From: Lenzites betulinus
Lineage: Eukaryota > Basidiomycota > Agaricomycetes > Polyporales > Polyporaceae
Length of the DNA: 64,000 nt
Assembly: GCA_022264855.1 (NCBI GenBank)
Contig: JABYQU010000011.1
Span: 124,001 to 188,000 of the forward strand
Direction: 5' to 3'
The notes under the pieces were generated by a model. It worked only from the letters and a program-made list of their open reading frames with translations, had not been told where the DNA came from and did no database searches. Shown in pieces: positions 25,537 through 37,185 of this stretch (position 1 is the first letter of the stretch; the number at the start of each line of letters is the position of its first letter). The translations under genes and the position numbers were made by a program.

Positions 25537-28500
25537 CTTGGGAGAAGATGTCGAAGTAGAAAGGAGAGAGAGGTTGAGGAGGGGGGAGCGAGCTGGATAG
25601 GCGGGCCATGGCTTTTGTCAATTGTTGCAGACACAAACCGCTTTCGCGCTCGCTGCACACAATAGCGCATAAAGACGCCCGTCATTGTCTCGCGCCGTTT
25701 CCCACGGTTCGCACAATAGCCCCTTACCTGAGCGCTTACAGATTCCCTGCTCCCGATCAGATCCCATCAGCATCGTTCCCACGCCCATTGAAAGAGCGCC
25801 GGCGGCATCCACCCCAACAGGGTTGCGCGTAAGTGGTAGTCGGCCGCCTGGTAGTACTGTAGAGTCTGATGCCTGCTGGTACCTGCTGGTACCTGATCAG
25901 CAATCAATCCGAGTGTGCAAGACATAGGCACTGACTTTGTTATTAAAGATAACGAGACTTTCATGAATAGGCTTCCGAGCAAAGAAAACGATGTGGGCGC
26001 CAATCCGCGTTGCTACTTTTGTTGGGTTGAGCTAGAGTTGGAGGCCATGCGTAGAGTAGTCCCAGCTGACGAGAATACGAGAGCTGGCTATTGCGGGCAT
26101 AGCTAGGGAATTCGAAGTGGGGAGGAAACGCGTCCGTTCTATGGCCGGGCGTCCTTATAAGTACAATTTGCGGGGCGAGCATCATGCTCCCGAATAGTAC
26201 TCGTTCGAGGGAGGTCATTGAATGTGAAGAGCCACAGAAGCTTCTCTCCCCGGACGTCTCCCCCGAAGCCCACTGCTCATCGATGCATCTATGGGACCCC
26301 GAAGTGATCGACGTCGAAGCCCCCACTGGATGCCCCCTAATATTTTGATAGTATTCACAGACCTTCGTTAGCTACACTCACGAATGTGAGCTAGAACGAC
26401 GGTGGATAGTTGCATCGCCATCGTCATATTTATGTCCTCAGAGCTCTATTCTATCTTGCTATCCACCACTGCTCGCTTACAATGTATCGTAAGGGAGGAG
26501 GCTCGCCAGAGCAAATGGGAGTAAGCTGGATCGAGCGATGTACGAAGCGAGGAAGGGGGCGAAGCGAATACGGTTCGTCGTCTATCGTGTGTTGTCCGCA
26601 ACGCGGTAAAGTTCTGTCATTAACGTTGTGGAGTCTTACTGGGATCGTGGCGCCGGTCTCGTAGCCTGGCGGAGACGCGTCCGATCGCTCGACGCGCTTC
26701 GTCGGGGCTCGTGACCGTGCACCTTCCTTTCCGGGCGAAAACTCGAAAAGGTGAGTAGGCTCTCGCGGCCGTGCGTATGTTTTATATATAGTCCTTACAA
26801 GCCCGTTTGAGGACAGAAACTAGTTGATTGAGAGACATAGACTCGTAGGGCAGCGCGTGGCTGTTAAGTAGACTCGGAGGAGTTGGCAAAGCGGCCTGAC
26901 CCACAAGTTGCGATAGGTTGCGATACTAATAAGCCACTCGCCTTCTTCTACAGATAGATCAGTCACAAGCTAAGTTGCGGCGCCCTACAATGATTAATAT
27001 TGACTAGCTAGACGTCCGCGTCAAACGTCGTGTCACTTGCTAATGGTTGTGATGATCTGATGACGCCCAGTCTTAGTCGACTAGTACTCGGCAGCCGCCA
27101 TTATGATAGTGGTACGGTTGGCTTCACCGAATAGTCTATCAGGCACTGTATGAGAACATCAGTGGAAGTCCCGAACATATACTGATCGTCCCTTTCACGA
27201 CTCAAGTATCTCAAACTTTTGTTGATCTGCTTACTCGAGGATCAGTCTGATCAATATTCCATTATCGGGTTTCAGCGACTGGCCATACTTAGGTACGTAC
27301 TGAAGGTATTAAACGAGTTGAACGTTAAGACAGATAAAATAACAGGGGGAGAATGCGGCAGTCAGTCGAGTTCTTACAAGTCCGGCAACCATATCCATTA
27401 CCGACAGTCGGTTCGCGTCTGATGCTCTCTTGCGGTCTTGCCCAGTCTTGCCCCGGGTCTTAGTGTGCTACCTTTGACTTTGAGTGAATCCGAAGTCAGG
27501 AACCTAGAAGGTGACTCTCGAAAGCTCAACGAATCATACCATCAAGCCCAATGATATACACGATAGAGACATCGTCGTGTAGACCCTGCGTCGAAAAGAT
27601 GTAAGACGTCTCTACCACCAGCCACCAGGCTTGCCGTCCTTTCAGTCCGCAGGGGGTTTCCTCATCAGTAGAGTGCGTCATCCTCGAGCCTGTAAACCTG
27701 TCCAACCTCCAGCAGACAGCGGGCTTGTGATCTGACCTTTTATGTGATCAAGTAAACCGGCCGACCGAGTTTCTGCTTACCCCGAGGGGGGGACGTTGCC
27801 GCGAGCATCGCTAAAGTGTTCTTCAGGCAACTGAGGGTTGCCGACTTACACCTGAACGGTTTGCGATAAGCGACAAGGCGTCATGATGAGTATATGGTAC
27901 GCGTATGGCACACTGACACCCGGGCGCACCAGACTATCAGAGAGCTTCCTTTGACCTGACACTTAAGGCCTCAACTGACGTCTATTTTAACATCGTCCGG
28001 GCGATATGTGTATGATATCGCATGCATTATCGTCCGTTCGTTGGTCTACATAGTGCCTAAGCGCTGAGCGTCAGCTTGATGCACACACGAATGCGGGCCG
28101 TGAAGAGAAAAAAACGTACCATCTGCCAGTACGGCGGCCGCCGAGCGCGCTTGTGAGCGTCGACTTGTCGCGTCAACGACGCGCTGACGGTAGGAAGACT
28201 GGCAATTTCGAACCTGTTACATTTGACAAGTCTCAGGCCTAAGTCTCTTCGAAGACTCTGCGGGCACGGCTGTAGCACTAATGTTGATGTGTTCTTGGTT
28301 GCTTTAAACGGAGAAGGCGTGTGAAACATCGTTCATGCAAGTGATCCTTTGCTCCTGTGAGGTTTCCAGGCGAGTGCAGGCAATTGCAGGTGGCCTGACA
28401 CTCTGACGCACTGAAATGGTAAGTAAGTTGAAGTTGAATGCGATGCAGGAGGTGCGGGATCTTGCGGGACCCAGGCGGGTCCGGCAGGCGAGTACCGGCG

Positions 28501-29047
28501 GCAACCGGTGGCGGTTAACTCATGCGCCCGGTCGGTAATTACGTACGTAACGGCTAAGTCATTCAAATTCATTAGTTGTGCGGCGGTCGGAAATTGAACT
28601 GCTGCTTTTCGTTGAACTTCGTGCACTTGCAGGCACTTGCCCGTGTTTCAACATGTACCTCTGGCCTCGGAATCGTGCACATGGTGTCTAGGAGGTATCA
28701 CCGTAGGGAAGAGTGTGGTATAGCCCGCAAAATACTCAGGGGGGTGTTGACATAAGGGTGCGGTGGTGTAAAGACATGCTCGGCGTGCACGATCGGCGGG
28801 AGTCAGCTTACTGATTCACCACGGTGCAAACATTCAACCCCCTCAGATATTGCGACCTCGGAGCAGTCCACTTCACCGGCTGTCGCTCTACAGCTCAGTA
28901 TAAAATCGAGCCGTTTTGTTCGGGAGCTCTCACTTCCCTCAGCACCACATCCCAGACAACCTCCGAAGCTACCAGTGGACCACGGATCTCTTCGAGCATC
29001 CAGTAAACCTACATCTCATTCCACCACCCATATCTACATCGTACACC
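25537..29047. other. long gene-free stretch with the promoter of the EthD-like gene
   Basis: About 3.5 kb without a supported gene, unusual for a window where spacers are mostly under 1 kb. The part from about 26900 to 28050 is AT-richer, with only short frames. It may be decayed mobile DNA. The last 150 bp hold a TATA box for the gene at 29048. The ABC exporter promoter lies in the first few hundred bases. Confidence 0.5.
28899..28905 (+). promoter_or_regulatory. TATA box of the EthD-like gene
   Basis: TATAAAA lies about 143 bp before the ATG at 29050 region, followed by a pyrimidine/CA-rich leader. Position and sequence fit a core promoter. Confidence 0.55.
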
Positions 29048-29734
29048 ATGCCCGGCGGTCTCCTATTCGTATACTCGGAGCCCGGCTCCGCAGTCTCCAC
29101 CGAGGAGTTCAACGACTGGTACGACAACGAGCACGTCCCCCTCCGGCTCCCCATCCCCGGCTTCCAGACCTGGTCCCGCTGGGCCGCCGTGGACGGCAAG
29201 ACCCCCAGCTACGCCGCGGTCTACGGCCTCTCCGCTCCCTCCGTCGCCTCGGACCCCGCGCACGCGCACCTGGGCGCGACCCGCTCCGACCGCGAGAAGA
29301 GCATCATGTCGCGCGCGAGCCTCATCGACCGCCGCACGTACGCGCTGTGCGAGCCCGCCGTCGCGCCCAGCGCGGGGTACGACCGCGCGCAGCCGGGCCC
29401 GTTCGTGTGCATCGCGGAGGTGGACATCAAGCCCGAGGCGGAGGCGGACTTCAACCGGTGGTACGACGAGGAGCACATCCCGATGCTCTCGCGCATCCCC
29501 GGGTGGGTGCGCAGCAGCCGCTTCGTCCTTGTCGACGCGGCGGCGGCTGGCGCGGACGCGGGGGGCGTTAGGGCCGCGAAGTACTTCGCTCTCCACGAGA
29601 TCGCGGACCTCGAGAGCATGGAACGCCCCGAGTTCAAGGCGTCGCTCGCGACGGAGTGGTCGCAGAAGATCCTCGGAAACACGACGTCGTTCAGCTTGAG
29701 GGTGTTTAAGCTGACGAAGAGCTGGAAGCAATAG
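29048..29734 (+). CDS. EthD-like dimeric alpha/beta-barrel protein, duplicated domain
   Basis: Single-exon gene of 228 residues. Two copies of one ferredoxin-like unit are visible: FNDWYDNEHVPLRLPIPGF (about residues 20-38) and FNRWYDEEHIPMLSRIPGW (about 139-157). This W-Y-x-x-E-H-x-P pattern is typical of EthD/stress-responsive barrel proteins, which act as small oxygenase helpers, decarboxylases or dehydratases. The two halves together would form one barrel inside a single chain instead of a dimer. The substrate is unknown. The frame is open upstream to 28916, but that part lies over the leader, and the ATG at 29048 sits in the context 'cacc-ATG-cc'. No signal peptide; likely cytosolic. Third positions are strongly G/C, as in a well-expressed gene. 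Confidence 0.85.
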   Translation: MPGGLLFVYSEPGSAVSTEEFNDWYDNEHVPLRLPIPGFQTWSRWAAVDGKTPSYAAVYGLSAPSVASDPAHAHLGATRSDREKSIMSRASLIDRRTYALCEPAVAPSAGYDRAQPGPFVCIAEVDIKPEAEADFNRWYDEEHIPMLSRIPGWVRSSRFVLVDAAAAGADAGGVRAAKYFALHEIADLESMERPEFKASLATEWSQKILGNTTSFSLRVFKLTKSWKQ

Positions 29735-30000
29735 ATTGGATGATGGACGTCACGGCCGGGTTTGTAAAACCATTCTCAACCCCCTGTAGTATCTTGTATC
29801 ATGACCTAATGTATTCAATCCCAACTCCGAGTCCTTCAGTCTCTTACCAGGTTTCTGGTCGTACGTGAATATTGAAACGCCTCTGTTTACCGATCATGCA
29901 TATGGTGCGCAGAAGCTGGATATGCCACTATGATACAAAATCTGACACTTCCTGAACAACTGTTGAACATACATTCGCAGAAGCACTCGCTGCCGCCCAC

Positions 30001-31610
30001 CTAGTCGAACGGTACGGGCCGTATTCCCGGCCCAGACAAAATCGCGCCCGGCACCCGCCCCTTCACCTGCCCGTCCTGCAGCGCGCCAAACACCGACGGG
30101 ACCGGGATACCGCAGCAGTCGCCCCAGCCGTTCTCGCGCTGCCCGACGCCGCCGAGGTCGCCCATTGCGTGTGCATGGCCCCAGTGTGCGTCTTCCTGCC
30201 CGGGGGAGCCCGCGGGGAGTGCGGGGAGCGGGCCGTCCCAGGGCAGGATGGTGCCGAAGAGGAAGTGCTGCATGACGGGGAGCTTGCCGAGGACCTCGGC
30301 GAGGAACATCTTCCTGAGCCCGGTGTTGACTTTCTCCCACGTCTTGACCTGTAGCGAGTGAGTAACGGGGCTTGGGTGGAGATGAGAGAGGACGTACTGC
30401 GGAGATGTCGTCGAGCATGGGTGAGTGCCACCGTAGCGAAGCTGTCTTCACCTGCACAAAGGTCAGATTTGGAAGCAGGATAGGGTATCGATTGTGCCTA
30501 CCGAGTTTATGAATTTGATGCATGCGAGGTACATGTACTGTTTCGAAAATTCTTCGACCGTGTCGCTGTCGTGTATCGACTTGGGCTTGATGTATTTGTG
30601 GCCTGTGCATATCGTCAGCTACATCTGACACACTGAAGGTGAGCCTCCTGGTGCATACCTCGGAGCTGCGCTGCACCCCACAGGAAGGGCAGGAAGTGGT
30701 AGTCATCCAGTCCCCAAACACCGTGCGAGCCTGCTGGTTCAAGCCAGTATGTCGATTGCAGTACGCGCATCACCTCGATATATCTAAGGTGAATAGGTAC
30801 GTCAATGGCCAACCTGGTGTACTGGATGCGGATAATATGTACCTCCAGAACACCTTGATGACCAGGGCGGCTTGATCACTTTCTTGGAAGACGCCTAACT
30901 TGTCGATACAGATCCTAATGTCACCATGAGTCCTGGCGCAAGGCTTCTCCCCGCAGAGATACGCACATCCAGCAAAGGAAGTTGAGCTCCATCCCGCTTC
31001 CGTAGTCAATACGCGTCCGGTTGCCCCATGCCTCATCAAAGTACACGGTCACTTCCGGAATCGCGTCTTCCGGTAGTCCTGGGATCGTGCGGTGGAGTTC
31101 AGGAGCAATCTACAGATATATGTATGATTAATATAGGCCGGCAAGGATGCGAGGACTATAGAGCAGTAAGAACACACACCTCAGAGACCTTGTCGTAGAA
31201 CGTCCTGAATGCCGGGTTGCCGAATCGTGACGCTTTATTATCCACCGGCGGAATTCCTCGCGCTGTCTCCGCTACGCGCTCCAAGATATCCAGGACCGCC
31301 TGAACGCCCTACGTTCCCCCACAGAAATCAGCATACGCCGCGCCCCCTTAATGGCGCACGCAGACTTACGCACAGGAGAGACGGGAAGGTCGTCCGTGAG
31401 CTTCACGCCAACGACGGCCTCGTTCAACGCGGCGATGTAGAACACGATCGTCTCGTGCGTCTTCGACTCCTGGAACGCCTCAAGCTGCTCCTTTGTGAGA
31501 ATCAGCTTTCGTGGGGGGTGGAACCCGATCACTGGTGCGCTCGGCAAAGTCTCTGCTGTTGTTTGTGTAGCAGCATCTGCTGTGGGGGTAGTCGTTGTTG
31601 AGTCTGCCAT
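30001..31610 (-). CDS. PP2A phosphatase activator (PTPA / Rrd family peptidyl-prolyl isomerase)
   Basis: Activates the catalytic subunit of PP2A-type phosphatases and has prolyl isomerase activity. Eight exons join to 402 residues: 31610-31374, 31308-31180, 31109-30967, 30914-30843, 30783-30659, 30602-30502, 30451-30398, 30348-30001. Recognisable family blocks: [10 protein letters not shown] near the N-terminus; [31 protein letters not shown]; the long central helix with [20 protein letters not shown]; and the C-terminal [19 protein letters not shown]. The N-terminal 35 residues are Thr/Ala-rich and disordered. The C-terminus ends in a 30-residue extension ([10 protein letters not shown]) with no assigned role. 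Exon 1 must end at GTGCGT (31373) to keep frame. It is divergent from SURF6, 224 bp apart. Confidence 0.93.
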
Positions 31611-31834
31611 GACTGTGGTGGTAGAGAGGGTTAGAAAGCAATCGAGAGTGCGCAAGGGGCTCCGATCCTTCTGGCCCGAAGTGCGTAGACGCCCATGCTC
31701 AGCGCGATCGGTCCTGGGCGTCTAGCTGAACTTGTTTTCGTCCTGCTCGCCGTGCCTCCACTGGCCATCCTCTCCGTCCCTCTTCGCTCGTTGCGCCCTC
31801 TAGAGTCATACTGAGCTCACAAATAAAAACTAAA
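31611..31834. promoter_or_regulatory. divergent promoter region, PTPA / SURF6
   Basis: Only 224 bp separate the two start codons, so both promoters must lie here or overlap the opposite gene. No TATA box is evident. The SURF6 ATG is preceded by an A-rich leader (AAATAAAAACTAAAATG). Confidence 0.5.
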
Positions 31835-33429
31835 ATGCCGACGCCACTAGCGGTGCTGCAGGAATCGCTCGAGAAGCATAATGAGGCATTCGAGTCTCTC
31901 CTCAAACTCATCCCCGCAAAGTACTACCTCGTGCAGGACGATGCGGACGACCAGGTGCGCACGCTAGTTTGTAATCTGTGCGTATGCTGTTAAGCACCAC
32001 TGTGTACCACAGCTTGCTTCGAAGTACATGAAGAACAGCAAGAAGCACAAGGCACCCAAGCAAGCGATCAAGGAGGCCTCGAAAAAGGCGAAGAAGGAGA
32101 AGGTGCGCATTCCCATATTCCCGCTCTCCCCCATACACCTCATCGCCTTATGCTTACGCGCGCGTACACAGCTCGATCCCGCGAACAACAAAACCGTGCT
32201 CGAGATCCAAAATGAGGCCCTTGCCGCGCGCGCAGACGGCGCGTCGAGCAAAGCCACAGCCGCCAAAGGCAAACGCAAGGCACCGGCAGAAGACTCCGAC
32301 GACTCGGACTCCGACGCAATGCACCTCGATGCACCCATGTCTGACGACGATGACGACGACGAAGAGGATGGGGACGAGGTGGAGGACGGCGAGGCGATGG
32401 ACGCGGACGAAGCACCCGTCCCGATGCCGGAGAGCGGGGGCATCCAGGAGCTGCGCGACAAGCTGCACGCGCGCATGGCGCAGCTGCGGGACCGGAGCAG
32501 AGGCAAGACGTACGGTGGCAGCGGGGACGCGGGATGGGGAGGGCGCCTGGCTGAGTCGGGGGGCAAGGATGAGCTGCTGGAGGAGCGCAGGCAGCAGCGC
32601 GCGGCAATGCGCGAGAGGCGGCGGAAGGAGACGAGGGAGAAGATCAAACGCGAGGAGGAGCGGCGGGGCAAGGGGAAGGATAAGGGTAAGGAGAAGGAGC
32701 GGGAAAAGCAAAAAGGGACGCAGACGAAGGTGCGCGCGTTGTCGCTCTCTACTCTGGCATATGCCTGCTCACCCAGCATTCGTTTGCGCTCCACAGACTC
32801 AGCTGCTCGTGCCAGAGGAGAGCAATAAGTCTGGCCACCAACATGGCCCCGACTCCTCATCCAAGTTCGCCTCTATCACCTTCTCCGCCCTCGCGTCTGG
32901 GTCGTCCGTACCCAAGCACAAACGGAACCTGCCGACAACCGCCTCAAATCCCACACAGGCCCTTTCTCAGCTCACCGCACACAAAGAGAAGTTGGCTGCG
33001 CTACCAGAAGAGGAACGCGCGGCGCGGGCGGAGCGCGAGAAGTGGGACAAGGCGAACGCGCGTGCCGAGGGTGTGAAGGTACACGACGACGAGGGCCGCC
33101 TGAAGAAGGCAGTGAAGCGCAAAGAGAAGGCGAAGGTCAAGAGCAAGAAAGCTTGGTATGTCTCTCTTGCCTACCCTCAGTTTATCGCCCTGCTTACCCT
33201 ATGGTTTTCTAGGGACGAGCGGAAAGAGCAGGTCGCGACGACGATGGCGGCACGGCAGAAGAAGCGGTCGGACAACCTCACGTCGCGGGCGGAGCGCAGG
33301 AACGACAAGCGGAAGGGGCTCAAGACGAAGCCTAAGGACAAGGGCCGGCCGGGGTTCGAGGGCAAGTCATTCGGCAAGGGCAAGGGCAAGGACAAGGGGA
33401 AGGGGAAAGCAGGCGGCGGGAAGAAGTAG
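31835..33429 (+). CDS. SURF6/Rrp14 ribosome-biogenesis protein
   Basis: Nucleolar factor for pre-rRNA processing and assembly of both ribosomal subunits. Five exons join to 447 residues: 31835-31954, 32013-32102, 32172-32729, 32797-33155, 33213-33429. The N-terminal block ([12 protein letters not shown], then a Lys-rich KKHKAPKQ segment) matches the Rrp14 N-terminal region. The centre has an acidic tract with a run of Asp/Glu (about 108-140). The second half is almost entirely basic helical sequence, with the family's core [36 protein letters not shown] and a C-terminal Gly/Lys tail ([17 protein letters not shown]) suited to nucleolar retention. Introns are 55-70 nt. The 3' end is 72 bp from the convergent PAP2 gene. 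Confidence 0.92.
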
Positions 33430-33501
33430 TGCTCTCCACGTCGCGCACCGTGCTCTGTCCATACCACCTCTTGCATTGCTGCTCTATTCACAGTGCGATG
33501 T

Positions 33502-34263
33502 CTATGCATTCATGAACGACTGACAGTACAAGGGTATCATGTCCTCCGCCATGGGCCCGTATTCGTTCAGCCCGCCCGTCCACAGCCTGAACCACAGCGG
33601 CGCGCAGAGCAGCCCGTACGCAACGCCCGCCCCGACCTGGGGCCACGTATGGTGTCCCAGCCATATCCTCGACGCCGCAATCATGCTCGCGAGTGGGACC
33701 ACGACCAGCGGGATTGCCATACGCATGAGCGCAGGCGACGAGGGCAGCATCGGGTGGATGGGGAGGTACATGCACGCGAGGGTGATGTACGCCGCGAAGA
33801 ACGTGATCACCGCCGAGTGCGTGCTCGGCATCCTAGCAGCCCACGCCCATGGCACCAAGTCAGCGATGTGCATGCCACTAACCTGATGGGTACTCGATAC
33901 TCACCCGTACGTTTTTTTGCGTTTCCCATCAACGACGACCGGTCGCGGCTGGCGTACACAGCGTTTGAGGATCTTCACGGTGAGTGAGCAGAGCACCGCT
34001 CCCGCGGTGAAATACGCAACGCCGGCCGAGCGCGTGTAGAGCAGCGTGGCGGCCGTTAGCGTCGCTACTGTCACGTTCGTCTACAAATCAGCGGTGGGTG
34101 CCGCGCGGGCGGGCGAGAGAGCAGAGGGGCGTGCCTTGTCGAGGGCCAAGAGCCACCACGGCCTCCCGTGAGCAGCGCGTATGGTAGGTCGCGCCACCTG
34201 AGCGACTTCTGCGCTCGCAGTGGTAGCTGGTGGGCGTGGTTTGGTGAGTCTGCGCGTTGCCAT
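33502..34263 (-). CDS. PAP2 lipid phosphatase, dolichyl-diphosphatase-like
   Basis: Probably hydrolyses dolichyl diphosphate in the ER lumen, recycling carrier lipid for N-glycosylation. Three exons join to 211 residues: 34263-34135, 34080-33905, 33832-33502. PAP2 motifs: KRCVRQPRP (motif 1), YGMPSTHSA (motif 2, created by joining exons 2 and 3), and SRIWLGHHTWPQ (motif 3). The last motif ends in Gln instead of Asp, as in dolichyl-diphosphatases. Four or five hydrophobic helices are visible. The N-terminal 30 residues are basic and low-complexity. Intron 1 has to use a GC donor (AAG|GCACGC) to keep the frame. The alternative start models upstream give no continuous frame. A sphingolipid-phosphate phosphatase is the main alternative. 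Confidence 0.78.
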
Positions 34264-34614
34264 GCCGTGGGGTGGGACGGGCTAGGAGGGGGTCGAAGCT
34301 GGTGGATGAGTGGTTGAAGCAGGAGGCCAACCCGCTGGCAGCCTGCGCCCGTACCTGAAGTGGACATAGAACCTCGTTCTCATTCAGGGATGCTGATATT
34401 TTCTCACTCGGGGATGCTGATATTTCTCACTGCGAGCGCGCGGTGTGGTACCTCTTAGCACTGGCGTAGGTGCGTCGTCCGTCGTGCGCACAAAAGACCG
34501 CACGATATGTTCAGCGATCCTCACCACCGGCATCAACACTACCAGCCTCGATGAATTGAACAGACGCCGCCGCAACTAGCGCCATGCCTATCTACCAGAC
34601 GCACCGCACTACCG
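34264..34614. other. intergenic between two minus-strand genes
   Basis: 351 bp containing the PAP2 promoter and the zinc-transporter 3' end. An imperfect direct repeat 'GGGATGCTGATATTT' occurs at about 34387-34401 and 34413-34424. No gene seen. Confidence 0.5.
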
Positions 34615-37185
34615 CTACCCCTTCACGATCCCGACCGTTACCTCCGCCTCGCCCTCGCCCCCCTCGCCACCCCGCGTCCCGAAATGCAGCGCGTGCACGC
34701 ACCGCTCCCACGCCCAGCGCGTCAGCCGGAGCACCTCCCCGTCCTCGAGGTCGTGCCGCACATGCAGCTCGAGCGTGACGACGAGGGACTGCGCGGGACC
34801 CTGCGCCTTGTCCGCCGACGTCGGCACGCTTGCGTACGGCGACACGGTGTCCCCGTCGGCGAGCGCGAGGCTCGGTGTGAGCTGCCAGATGTGCGGCGCG
34901 GGTAGGTGCAGGACTTGTGGGTGGCGTTCGATCTGTGCAAGGGGTGGACATGAGCGTCGTGAAAAGTGGCCGGGAAGGGACCGCGGGTGCTTACCTCGCG
35001 CATAGCGCGGAGGAACGCTTCCATCCTTCCCCCGGCTAGTCCCCTTGCTGGGGACGTCTGCAGGAGGACTACGCCGAGAGCAGAAGCTGCACGATATGCC
35101 AACTTGAACGTTACGATCGTCTCGATGGCCGCAAGGATGAGGTCGATCGGTCGATGCTGACGCCTGCACACATACGGTCAGACCGTGCATAGCGACGTAG
35201 ATTTGTCCACTTACAAAGGCGCGCATGTCGCGGTCAACAGAGCGCCAGAGGCAAACAGTACAGGAGCCAGTGAGTAGGGGTTTGTGAGAATGTTATTGAG
35301 AAAAGGAGGATATGCCAGCGATGATGTGAGGTATCGAGAGCGAGCCGGGAGCAGGGATGTTAGGGAGGGGATATGGTTACCCGCCGCTACATAGCACATC
35401 AGCCAAACTCAGGAATATCATAAGGACGCTGTAAGGGACACGCACTATTGACGAGCTTGGAGTGATTGTTGAAAGCGATAGCAGTGGTCAGAAGCGAAAC
35501 GAAGGTGATAAATAGTAGGCCAACAGGGAAGTCGATCCTGCACTCGAAGTCAGCACACCGTGCAAGCCACTCGCGATATGGCACGCACCCAAACACAGAC
35601 GAGACTTCATCACCGTGGTGATGGTGGTGTCCCTCTCCAGACGAGAGCAATAGATGCTCAACAGTCTCTTTGCAAACGTAGACGGACGTGAAGACCAGGT
35701 AGACCGACTGCGCGAACGTCATGAGCGTCTCCACCCGCGCATTCCTAGAAGGCCGCGTCAAATCAACGCACCACAAGTGATGAAAAGAGACACTCACCCA
35801 TAGGGACGTCGCATGTCCGCACGCGAGTCAGGTCGCACAAGACGACTAGGCAAAACATGTCCGAGCGCAACGCCGATCGCGTCGAACACCACCCAGTACC
35901 CCAGCCCGGTACACGACAGCGAGCCCACCTGCTGCCCAGTGATCCACAGCCACGCGCCCAACGCGAATTGCCCGGCGGCCGCACACGCCGCGAGGCCAGA
36001 GCCTTCCGGCGACGCGCGAATCCTGCCTATGGGGCTCTTCGCGCGCGTCTTCGAGACGAGCCCGTTCGCGGCATGGCCATTTTCCGCGCTCTTCTCGTCG
36101 TTGAGGGAGGGGCTGCTCGGAAAGGGAGAAATGGGCGCCCACGGACTCGTGGGCATTGGTGTGGGTTGGGTGTGCAGCTGCCCAGACTCGCTCTGCGCAC
36201 CGGGTTCAAGGAAGGAGAAGAAGTTGTGCGAAAGGGAGTGTTTGTGGTGGTGTCCGCGGCGCTCTGCGCTGCTCTGTGGAGACATCATCGACGCCATGGG
36301 ATGTCCGGCGGATTGAGGGGGACGCGCACCGAAGGTAAACCCTTCGCGGAAGGTGCGCTGGCCGGGGGCGGGAGACGCGCTGGGTATAGGGACGCCCTCG
36401 TCAACAGCCGGAGAGGTCGAAAAATCAAGCTCTTGGGCGCCATCCTCCGCAATACTGGTAGAAGGGAGAGAGCCCGGGCGCGGGAAGTATATAGAGAGGT
36501 TGCGAGAGTGAAGGCGCGAATGCCGCCGGGCGTTCGCGGGGGGTTGTGAGACTCTCATACCGTTATCCGGCGGTGAAGAGCCAGGGTGGTGCAGTTCCGG
36601 TGCCGTGTATGAAGAGGTGATATTATGACTTGCAGGTAGGCTCTGCTGGTCAGCAGGGAATGACGAAGCCAGCGGGGAGGGTGTTATCGGAGAGAATGGG
36701 CCAGACACCGAGCGCGTCCGCCCATGCGAGGAGGGGAGTGAGAAGGACTGGCGCATAGTGGGGGCTTGATGTCGTCCTTTGGGGGCGCTATAAGAAGGGG
36801 TATTCCCATTCAAAGGGGGTTGACGTGGTATCGAAAAACTAGTGCGGTATGGTCCGGCGGACGCTGGGTGGACAGGAAAGGATTGTGACATCGGTATCGA
36901 CGGCGTGGAGGTCACCCGGGAGCGAGTAGGAGGTGGTGCAAGCCCAACGCTCTCCGACGAGGAGCCGTTGAGCGCGAAGCCCTGCGTTATCGGGGCGGTC
37001 GCGGGAGGGGTTTGGGGGGCCGGGAATGCGAGCACTTCTTCGTCTTCATCTTTACTCGACTTCCTTCGATGCATGCTCCCGTTCACCGGCGTGCCAACCG
37101 ACAGTGCCATTCCGCACGTTAGACCGGCGAAGAGAGGTAGCTGGTGCACTGACTGCAGCCTGAGGTCTGGAACCTGATGGTTCAT
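34615..37185 (-). CDS. cation diffusion facilitator, Zrg17-like zinc transporter
   Basis: Probably moves zinc into the ER/Golgi as the partner subunit of an Msc2-type transporter. Six exons join to 764 residues: 37185-35798, 35744-35589, 35537-35446, 35386-35215, 35163-34995, 34932-34615. The first about 400 residues are Ser/Pro-rich and disordered. The membrane part follows, with helices in AACAAAGQFALGAWLWIT, GLGYWVVFDAIGVALGH, a run beginning ETLMTFAQSVYLVF, and PVGLLFITFVSLLTTAIAF. A His-rich loop (GHHHHHGD) sits between helices, as in zinc CDF proteins. The final exon is a cytosolic CDF-type C-terminal domain (VVTLELHVRHDLEDGEVL). The first helix pair lacks the classical HxxxD metal pair that I can see, which fits Zrg17-type non-transporting partners. 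The ATG at 37185 is the first in frame after the spliceless leader. Confidence 0.8.

Noticed and set aside
28916..29047. Extended N-terminus of the EthD-like protein
   Set aside because: It overlaps the leader starting just after the TATA box and has no family similarity; the ATG at 29048 begins the conserved domain.
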